From assembly GCA_002422945.1 (NCBI GenBank), contig DITW01000097.1, positions 12,742 through 70,565 on the forward strand: 57,824 nucleotides of DNA, written 5' to 3'. This document shows, in pieces, positions 52,302 to 57,824 of the stretch. Positions within the stretch are counted from its first letter, which is position 1. Each line of letters starts with the position of its first letter. The notes under the pieces are model-generated. The model was given only the letters and a program-made list of their open reading frames with translations. It was not told the origin of the DNA and did not search any database. Source of the DNA: Sphingomonadales bacterium UBA6174 (GTDB lineage: Bacteria; Pseudomonadota; Alphaproteobacteria; Sphingomonadales; Sphingomonadaceae). The position numbers and the translations under genes were made by a program.

Positions 52302-52874
52302 TTAATCTTTGCCCATGCGCAGGGCATATTCACTCATGAAACGGGCGTCATCGCCTGAGGCCAGCCAATCGGCTTCGCGGCTGATATTGGCGAGCATGTC
52401 CGTCAAAGGGTCGATTTCGGCCTTGGCATAATTGCCCAGCACATAGCCCGTCACCCGATCTTTATGGCCGGGATGGCCGATGCCGATCCGCACCCGGCGA
52501 AAATCGGGGCCAATATGCTGGTCGGTCGAACGCAAGCCATTATGGCCCGCTGTCCCGCCGCCGATTTTGACCTTGACGCGAAAGGGGGTGAGGTCGAGTT
52601 CATCATGGAACAGGGTCACGTCCGCAGGCGTCAGCTTGTAAAAGCGCATCGCCTCGCCGACGCTTTGGCCGCTATTGTTCATGAACGTGCCTGGTTTCAG
52701 CAGGATGATTTTCTCCGCACCGATCCGGCCTTCGCAGGTCCAGCCCTGAAATTGTTTCTTCCACGGGGTGAAGTGTCGATCTTCTGCAATCAGGTCGAGC
52801 GCCATGAAGCCGACATTGTGCCGGTGCAGCGCATATTGCGCGCCCGGATTGCCGAGGCCGACCCAGATCTGCAT
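52302..52874 (-). CDS. pth: Peptidyl-tRNA hydrolase
   Basis: A 190-residue enzyme that releases peptides from prematurely dropped peptidyl-tRNA. WVGLGNPGAQYALHRHNVGF contains the catalytic His; PGTFMNNSGQSV, the catalytic Asp in FHDELDL, and GGGTAGHNGLRS are intact. Length is typical. The start ATG at 52874 matches the conserved N-terminus; the open frame continues upstream but only into repeat DNA. rplY, often upstream of pth, is missing here; instead there is a 321-base gap with a family B pair and a short family A remnant. Confidence 0.97.
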   Translation of the reverse strand: MQIWVGLGNPGAQYALHRHNVGFMALDLIAEDRHFTPWKKQFQGWTCEGRIGAEKIILLKPGTFMNNSGQSVGEAMRFYKLTPADVTLFHDELDLTPFRVKVKIGGGTAGHNGLRSTDQHIGPDFRRVRIGIGHPGHKDRVTGYVLGNYAKAEIDPLTDMLANISREADWLASGDDARFMSEYALRMGKD

Positions 52875-52995
52875 GGAATTTGACGCGCCGCCCCGAGATG
52901 AATGTGAAACCGGGGATGCCCCTAGCCGAGCCTGAGTGGAAAATCCAGTTTTGTGGTGAGGGGGTGGGAGTGGCGGCGGGCGGTAACCTCCCCCT

Positions 52996-53068
52996 TCGTC
53001 ATGCTGAACTTGTTTCAGCATCCATCGCACGCGTCGGGAAAGATCCTGAAACAAGTTCAGGATGACGA
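52996..53068. repeat. Family B inverted palindrome pair (copy 6)
   Basis: Unit 1 (52996-53022) has ATGCTGAA/TTCAGCAT arms; unit 2 (53042-53068), in opposite orientation, has ATCCTGAA/TTCAGGAT. The gap is 19 bases. It lies upstream of the pth start; the rest of the gap from 52875 to 52995 shows no other recognisable feature. Confidence 0.84.
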
Positions 53069-53126
53069 AATATGGGGGAAATTACGGGAGGTGTATGGGG
53101 CGATGGGGAAATACGAGGAAGGGAGA

Positions 53127-53162
53127 GCCAACGGCGGCATCGCCGCCCGGCGCCTGAGGGAC
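53127..53162. repeat. Family A remnant (outer part of a right arm)
   Basis: CCAACGGCGGCATCGCCG leads to CCCGGCGCCTGAGGGAC, the same outer end as the complete elements, followed by an A-rich tract. The inner hairpins are mostly gone. The outer end is 33 bases from the stop of the glutathione S-transferase gene. Confidence 0.65.
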
Positions 53163-53195
53163 AAACAAAAAACGCGGGACTAAACAAAAACGGCT

Positions 53196-53870
53196 TTAAA
53201 AATCCACCTTGTCATAATGGGGCGGCGCGGCGATGATTTCCATCTTCTCGCTCAACAACGGGCGGAAGCTGGGGCGCGATTTCAGCCCGGCATACCATTG
53301 CTTAGTCTGTTCATGGCTCTGCCAGTTGATGCCGCCGAGATAATCGGCGACCGACAAATGCGCCGCTGCCGCCAGATCGGCGAGGCTGAGGGTTGGACCC
53401 GCCAGCCAGCGGCGATGATCGAGCAGATAATCAATATAGTCGAGATGCTGATCGGCCTTGCGCATCGCATCGCGCAGCGCATTGGCATCGGGGGATGCGC
53501 GATAGATAATCCGCTTGCGCATCCGTTCATTCAGCAGCGGACCGGTCACATCGCGGAACATCTGGACGTCGAACCAGCTCACCAACCGGCGTATCTCGGC
53601 GCGATTGGCGGCGGTGCCGGAAATCATCGGCGATTTTTCGACGGTTTCCTCAAAATATTCGCAGATGACTTGGGAATCGATCAGGACGGTCTTGGACCCG
53701 ACCTCGACCATCACCGGGGTTTCGCACGCAGGGTTCAGGTCCTGAAATTCGTCGCGCTGCTCCCATGGCGATTCGCGCACGAGTTCATAGCCGACCGATT
53801 TCTCCCCCAAGAGAAGCCGGACCTTGCGCGAAAAAGGACAAAGCGGAAATTGAAATAGCTGCCACATCAT
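53196..53870 (-). CDS. Glutathione S-transferase family protein
   Basis: About 224 residues. The N-terminal thioredoxin-fold domain has FPLCPFSRKVRLLLGEK, with a Cys at the CxxS-type position used by omega/beta-like or glutaredoxin-like GSTs, and the cis-Pro/SQVI segment ETPVMVE...LIDSQVICEYFEE that binds glutathione. The helical C-terminal domain includes GPTLSLADLAAAAHLSVADYLGG, the conserved GST C-terminal capping motif. The substrate is unknown. Two adjacent ATG codons (53870 and 53867) are possible starts, with no clear ribosome-binding site. Confidence 0.87.
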   Translation of the reverse strand: MMWQLFQFPLCPFSRKVRLLLGEKSVGYELVRESPWEQRDEFQDLNPACETPVMVEVGSKTVLIDSQVICEYFEETVEKSPMISGTAANRAEIRRLVSWFDVQMFRDVTGPLLNERMRKRIIYRASPDANALRDAMRKADQHLDYIDYLLDHRRWLAGPTLSLADLAAAAHLSVADYLGGINWQSHEQTKQWYAGLKSRPSFRPLLSEKMEIIAAPPHYDKVDF

Positions 53871-53996
53871 AACAGAGTGTAGCGGGTGACAACGCCTCGC
53901 GTCCAGCGTCATCACCCGATAAATTACGACCGATCTGCCTGCACTATGTCTGATGTATTCAGCATATTGCAGGCATTACTCTATAATAAGCGGCAA

Positions 53997-54746
53997 TCAG
54001 CTGACCGCCGCACCGCCTTCGATGATCGGCACGAACTGCGCGGCGGTCAGGCTCGCGCCGCCGACCAGCGCGCCGTCGACGTCATTGACGGCCAGCAATT
54101 CGCGGGCGTTGTCCGGCTTGACCGAGCCGCCATACAGGATGCGGACAGCGGGACCGGCAGCGCCCAGCGTTTCATTCAGCGTGGCGCGGATGGCGGCGTG
54201 CATATCGGCGACATCCTGCACCGTCGGAGTGCGGCCGGTGCCAATTGCCCAGACCGGTTCATAGGCCACGACCAGTTGTTCGGCGGTGGCGTCGGCAGGG
54301 ACGGAGCGGCGCACCTGACCGGTGACGATGGCGATGGCTTCGCCCGCATCGCGCTGTGCTTCGGTTTCGCCGACACAGACGATGGCGATCAAACCGGCGC
54401 CAATCGCGGCCACAGCCTTGGCCTGCACCAGCGCATCGCTTTCAAATTGATCGGCGCGGCGTTCGCTATGGCCGATAATGACGAGCTTTGCGCCCGCTTC
54501 GCGGAGCATCGCTGCCGAGACATTGCCAGTATGCGCGCCCGATGCTTTTTCATGGCAATCCTGCGCGCCAATGGCGAGGGCGGGTTGCGCGGCGACCGCA
54601 GGGGCGATCAGGGTGAACGGCGGGCAGATGGCGACATCGACCTTCGGATTGGCGGCGGCGGCATCGGCGATGCCCTGTAATTCGGCCAAGGCGGCCAGAT
54701 TTCCGTTCATCTTCCAATTGCCGGCGATCAGCTTGCGTCGTGCCAT
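53997..54746 (-). CDS. tpiA: Triosephosphate isomerase
   Basis: A 249-residue TIM-barrel enzyme interconverting dihydroxyacetone phosphate and glyceraldehyde 3-phosphate. The catalytic Lys12 in GNWKMNG, the catalytic His in IIGHSERR, the catalytic Glu in AYEPVWAIGTG and the phosphate-binding ILYGGSV are all intact. ATG 54746 matches the family start. It is divergent from ppiD, with a 200-base gap between the starts; secG, often next to tpiA, is not in that gap. Confidence 0.98.
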   Translation of the reverse strand: MARRKLIAGNWKMNGNLAALAELQGIADAAAANPKVDVAICPPFTLIAPAVAAQPALAIGAQDCHEKASGAHTGNVSAAMLREAGAKLVIIGHSERRADQFESDALVQAKAVAAIGAGLIAIVCVGETEAQRDAGEAIAIVTGQVRRSVPADATAEQLVVAYEPVWAIGTGRTPTVQDVADMHAAIRATLNETLGAAGPAVRILYGGSVKPDNARELLAVNDVDGALVGGASLTAAQFVPIIEGGAAVS

Positions 54747-54946
54747 GATGTCATCCTGTCTTGCGATAAGGTGGTTCAATCTGATGGTCGCTCGCCTAGC
54801 AGCCTGATGCCCGCTCGCCAAGGGGCCGGAACAAAGGGGTAGAGAGGTGCGCGGCGCAACTGGTCACAGCATGCTTGAAGCGGCGGCAAAGGGTCTTTAT
54901 GGCATGGGCCGCAATATCTTCGGTTCCCGCTCGCGAAAGCCTGTCC

Positions 54947-56887
54947 ATGATTTCCAACATTCGTCGTTTTACCTCTTCATGGTTGGCAGGCGCGATCCTG
55001 CTGTTGATCGCCATCGCCATTTTGGTGACCGGCATCGGCACGCCAAGCGGCCTTGGCAATATGTCATTGCAGGGCGATTCGGTCGCGAGCATGGGCAAGC
55101 ATCGCGTTTCGTCCAATGAGCTGGAGCGCCATGTCGCCAGCCAGCTTGATATGGCCAAGCGTCAGAACCCCCAACAGAATGCGGGCCTTGATATGCCCGG
55201 CTTTATCGCGGGTGGTGGTTTTGAATCGAGCTATGTCGATTATGTCACCGGCAAGGCGATCGAGTTTTTCGGCCTGGATCAGGGTATGGTCGCGAGCAAG
55301 CTAGTGCTGGATCGCCAGATCGCCCAGATTCCGGCATTTCACGGTCCGACCGGGGAGTTCGATCAACAGGTGTTCGAATCCGTCTTGGGGCAGCAACGGC
55401 TGACCCCGGCGGATTTCCGCAAGGATCTCGCGGGCGCGTTCATTCGCCAGCAATTGGTGGTGCCGGTCGCGGGTAGTCCGAAGCTGCCCTTGGGCATGGC
55501 CACCGCCTATGCCGGTCTGATGCTTGAAACGCGCAGCGGCGTTGTTGGCGCGGTACCATCGGCGATGATGGCGGGCGGGCCTGCGCCGACCGAAGCCGAG
55601 ATTGCGGCGCATTATACCAAGATTCGCGGGAACTTTATGGTGCCGGAACAGCGCGCATTGAAATATGCGGTGTTTGGCGTCGAAAACGTCCAGAATGCGG
55701 TGCCGACCGATGCGGATGTCGCTGCCTATTATAAAGCCAATGCCGCCAAATATGCGGCGGTTGAAGCCCGCACCTTGTCGCAGGTCGTGCTGCCGGATCA
55801 GGCTGCGGCCAACGCATTTTCGGCCAAGATCAAGGCGGGTCAGTCGTTCGATATGGCCGCGAAAGCTGCCGGTTTTGCGCCGTCCGACACCGCCATCGGG
55901 TCGAAGAGCCGTACGGAACTGGCGGCCTTTTCATCTGATGCCGTGGCGGCCGCAGCCTTTGCCTTGCCCAAGGGTAATGTGAGCGCGCCGGTGCAAAGCG
56001 ACCTTGGCTGGCATGTCGTGCGGGTAGACGCGATCCAGATCACGCCGGGCAAGACGCTGGCACAGGCCCGGCCTGAGATTTTCAGCAGCCTTGCGCGCCA
56101 GAAGGGCGATGAGGCGATCATCGATCTGGTGAACAAGATCGAGGATCAATTGGCGGAAGGCGCAAGCCTTGATGAGGCGGCCAAGACCTATCATCTGACG
56201 GTGGTGAAATCGCCGCTGCTGACTGCCAATGGCCAGTCGGTCGATGGCAAGCCGGTTGCCGTTGCGCCTGAATTGGCGGGGCTGCTCAAGTCCGGCTTTG
56301 CGATGGGCGCGGATGATGAGCCGATGGTAGAAACGCTCATCCCGAATAAGCGTTATGCGATGCTGGGCGTCGATCAAACCGTGTCTGCTGCGCCTCTGTC
56401 GCTCGACAAGGTGCGGACCCAAGTGGTCGCCGATCTGATCGCGCGGCGCGGTGCGGCGGCGGCGCAGAAGCTGGCGTCGAGCATTGCTGCCAAGGTCAAT
56501 GCCGGGGCTTCGATGGCGGAAGCCTTTACCGCTGCGAAACTGCCCGCGCCCAAGGGCGTGTCGGCCCGTCGCGTCGATCTGGCCAAGCAGCAGAATGTTC
56601 CCGCCCCGGTGGTGATGATGTTCTCGATGGCCAAGGGTAAGGCGAAATTGCTGGCAGCGCCCAATAATCAGGGCTGGATGGTTGTCTATGTCGCCGATGT
56701 GAAGCAGGGCAATATTAATGAGGCACCGGCGCTGATCGCCCAATCGCGCGAAGAAATTCGTTCGCAAATGGGCAATGAATATGCCGCGCAATTTGCCAAT
56801 GCCGCCAAGACGGCCCTTGGTTTCAAGGAAAACAAGGCGCAGCTGCTTGCGCTGAAGAAACGCCTGTCAGGAGCAGTCGCAGAGTGA
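54947..56887 (+). CDS. ppiD: Membrane-anchored peptidyl-prolyl isomerase / periplasmic chaperone PpiD-like
   Basis: A 646-residue protein. A short cytoplasmic start and one membrane helix (about residues 12-34, SSWLAGAILLLIAIAILVTGIG) anchor a large periplasmic part: a SurA-N/PpiD-N chaperone domain (about 40-230), a PPIC-type parvulin domain (about 250-370, QVVLPDQAAANAFSAKIKAGQSFDMAAKAAGFAPSDTAIG), and a C-terminal region of about 270 residues. PpiD associates with SecYEG and helps folding of newly exported proteins. ATG 54947 gives the anchor at the right place. The stop overlaps the trpE start, an arrangement common in alphaproteobacteria. Confidence 0.92.
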   Translation: MISNIRRFTSSWLAGAILLLIAIAILVTGIGTPSGLGNMSLQGDSVASMGKHRVSSNELERHVASQLDMAKRQNPQQNAGLDMPGFIAGGGFESSYVDYVTGKAIEFFGLDQGMVASKLVLDRQIAQIPAFHGPTGEFDQQVFESVLGQQRLTPADFRKDLAGAFIRQQLVVPVAGSPKLPLGMATAYAGLMLETRSGVVGAVPSAMMAGGPAPTEAEIAAHYTKIRGNFMVPEQRALKYAVFGVENVQNAVPTDADVAAYYKANAAKYAAVEARTLSQVVLPDQAAANAFSAKIKAGQSFDMAAKAAGFAPSDTAIGSKSRTELAAFSSDAVAAAAFALPKGNVSAPVQSDLGWHVVRVDAIQITPGKTLAQARPEIFSSLARQKGDEAIIDLVNKIEDQLAEGASLDEAAKTYHLTVVKSPLLTANGQSVDGKPVAVAPELAGLLKSGFAMGADDEPMVETLIPNKRYAMLGVDQTVSAAPLSLDKVRTQVVADLIARRGAAAAQKLASSIAAKVNAGASMAEAFTAAKLPAPKGVSARRVDLAKQQNVPAPVVMMFSMAKGKAKLLAAPNNQGWMVVYVADVKQGNINEAPALIAQSREEIRSQMGNEYAAQFANAAKTALGFKENKAQLLALKKRLSGAVAE

Positions 56888-57824
56888 CCGAAGAACGCTT
56901 CCATGATGCCGAAGCCCGTGCCGCCCTTGGCAAGGGGAAGCCGGGTCTCGTCTGGTCGCGGCTGATTTGCGACACGGAAACGCCGGTATCGGCGGCGTTG
57001 AAGCTGATGCAGCCGGGGCGCGGCGATTTCCTGTTGGAATCGGTCGAGGGTGGCGCGGTGCGCGGGCGGTATAGCCTGTTGGGCATCGATCCCGATCTGC
57101 TGTTCCGCGCACAGGGTGAAAAGGCCGAAATCAACCGCCACTGGCAATCGGACAAGCAGGCGTTTGTGCCGGTGGCGCAGACCAGCCTCGATGCCTTGCG
57201 GGCCTTGGTGCAGCAATGCCGTCTGGATGTGCCGGAGGGGCTGCCCAAGGCTTTGGCCTGCCTTGTTGGCTATTTCGGTTATGAAACAATCGGGCTGGTC
57301 GAAAAACTGCCGCGCCCGGCGCATGATCCTTTGGGCGTGCCGGACATGATCTTTGCCCGTCCGACGGTCATTCTCGTATTCGACCGGCTGGCTGACCAGC
57401 TTTATATCGTTGCGCCGATCTGGCCGGAGGCATTGGCTGATGCGTCGATTGAGGCGGTGATTGCCTTGGCGCATGAGCGGATCGACGCGGTCGGCGCGCG
57501 GATGGCGCAGCCATTGCTCCCGGCGCAAAAATATGTCGGCGATCTGGCGCTGCCGCCGCGTGAGGCGGTGATGACGCCGGACGCCTATGCCGGGATGGTC
57601 GCCAAGGGGAAGGAATATATCCGCGCAGGCGATATTTTCCAGATCGTGCTGGCGCAGCGTTTCACCCAGAAATTCCCGCTGCCGCCGTTTGACCTATATC
57701 GCGCCTTGCGGCGGATCAACCCTTCGCCATTCTTGTATCATCTCGATTTGCCGGGCTTTGCGATTATCGGTTCCAGCCCGGAAATTCTGGTGCGGGTGCG
57801 CGATGGCGAGGTGACGATCCGTCC
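56884..57824 (+). CDS. trpE: Anthranilate synthase component I (3' truncated)
   Basis: The frame starts at GTG 56884, overlapping the ppiD stop by four bases, and runs off the window after 313 codons of an expected 500 or so. The N-terminal part has the tryptophan feedback motif LLESVEGG followed by RGRYSLLG, and LACLVGYFGYETIGLVEKL; the chorismate-binding domain begins with GKEYIRAGDIFQIVLAQRF and reaches SSPEILVRV. It converts chorismate and glutamine (or ammonia) to anthranilate with TrpG. The absence of a PabB-type PMKGT cannot be checked because that region lies beyond the end, but the LLES motif favours TrpE. Confidence 0.93.
   Translation, partial: MTEERFHDAEARAALGKGKPGLVWSRLICDTETPVSAALKLMQPGRGDFLLESVEGGAVRGRYSLLGIDPDLLFRAQGEKAEINRHWQSDKQAFVPVAQTSLDALRALVQQCRLDVPEGLPKALACLVGYFGYETIGLVEKLPRPAHDPLGVPDMIFARPTVILVFDRLADQLYIVAPIWPEALADASIEAVIALAHERIDAVGARMAQPLLPAQKYVGDLALPPREAVMTPDAYAGMVAKGKEYIRAGDIFQIVLAQRFTQKFPLPPFDLYRALRRINPSPFLYHLDLPGFAIIGSSPEILVRVRDGEVTIR

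Noticed and set aside
1..57824. Search by eye for tRNA, rRNA, tmRNA, CRISPR arrays, prophage and insertion sequences
   Set aside because: No cloverleaf-type sequence, spaced direct-repeat array, integrase or transposase was seen; the gaps are short and accounted for by the repeats, terminators and promoter regions listed.

Overview
This window looks like chromosomal DNA of an alphaproteobacterium, most likely of the order Sphingomonadales. The inference rests on gene order (lptD-surA-pdxA-rsmA; ftsE-ftsX beside an MJ0042 zinc-ribbon gene; tpiA divergent from ppiD-trpE), protein character and GC-rich codon use. It is nearly all core housekeeping DNA. I see no rRNA, tRNA, CRISPR array, prophage, IS element or integrase. 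About 50 protein genes were called; the first (ccmF) and last (trpE) are cut by the window edges.

Layout. 1-2.9 kb: end of a cytochrome c maturation operon (ccmF-ccmG-ccmH-ccmI-like). 3-5 kb: potassium transporter kup with a possibly structured leader. 5.3-7.2 kb (minus): DUF192 lipoprotein, tandem cold-shock protein, recX. 7.3-10.7 kb: fatty-acyl-AMP ligase facing trmFO. 11-12.4 kb (minus): NfeD and stomatin-like pair. 12.5-18.1 kb (plus): CitE-like lyase, M28 peptidase, guaB, rsmB-type methyltransferase, TPR protein. 18.4-24 kb (minus): rsmA-pdxA-surA-lptD, the outer-membrane biogenesis cluster. 24.1-28.1 kb (plus): pepA-holC-ndk-MATE exporter. 28.1-31.1 kb: MJ0042 protein divergent from ftsE-ftsX-ydcF-like. 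31.1-35.1 kb (minus): a three-gene set (PuuA-like ligase, PuuB-like oxidase, class III aminotransferase) that suggests gamma-glutamyl-amine catabolism. 35.3-36.6 kb: rplU-rpmA and a GNAT enzyme. 36.9-43 kb (minus): pepN, an EAL protein with degenerate REC and GGDEF parts, an MsbA-like ABC exporter. 43.1-46.5 kb: EamA permease, then glnB-glnA and rpsT on the minus strand. 46.7-49.1 kb (minus): MHS-family symporter and an MBL-fold hydrolase. 49.1-54.7 kb: a PabB-PabC fusion, then ychF, pth, a GST and tpiA (minus). 54.9 kb to the end: ppiD and trpE.

The most unusual content is between genes. Two repeat families recur. Family B is a pair of inverted 27-base palindromes with a constant 19-22 base gap (six copies), resembling a REPIN. 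Family A is a GC-rich arm of about 100 bases made of three successive short hairpins with a CCCTCA-type outer end. Two arms can face each other as a large inverted repeat, and at 9053-9363 a B pair is nested inside. Substitutions in both families preserve base pairing inside each small hairpin. All eight A arms in the window point their outer end at a stop codon 4-58 bases away, so they look like an oriented 3'-UTR module and not random scatter. No transposase that could move them is present here. Weaker regulatory candidates are a kup leader, an rplU leader hairpin and a sigma-54-like promoter with a palindrome before glnB-glnA.
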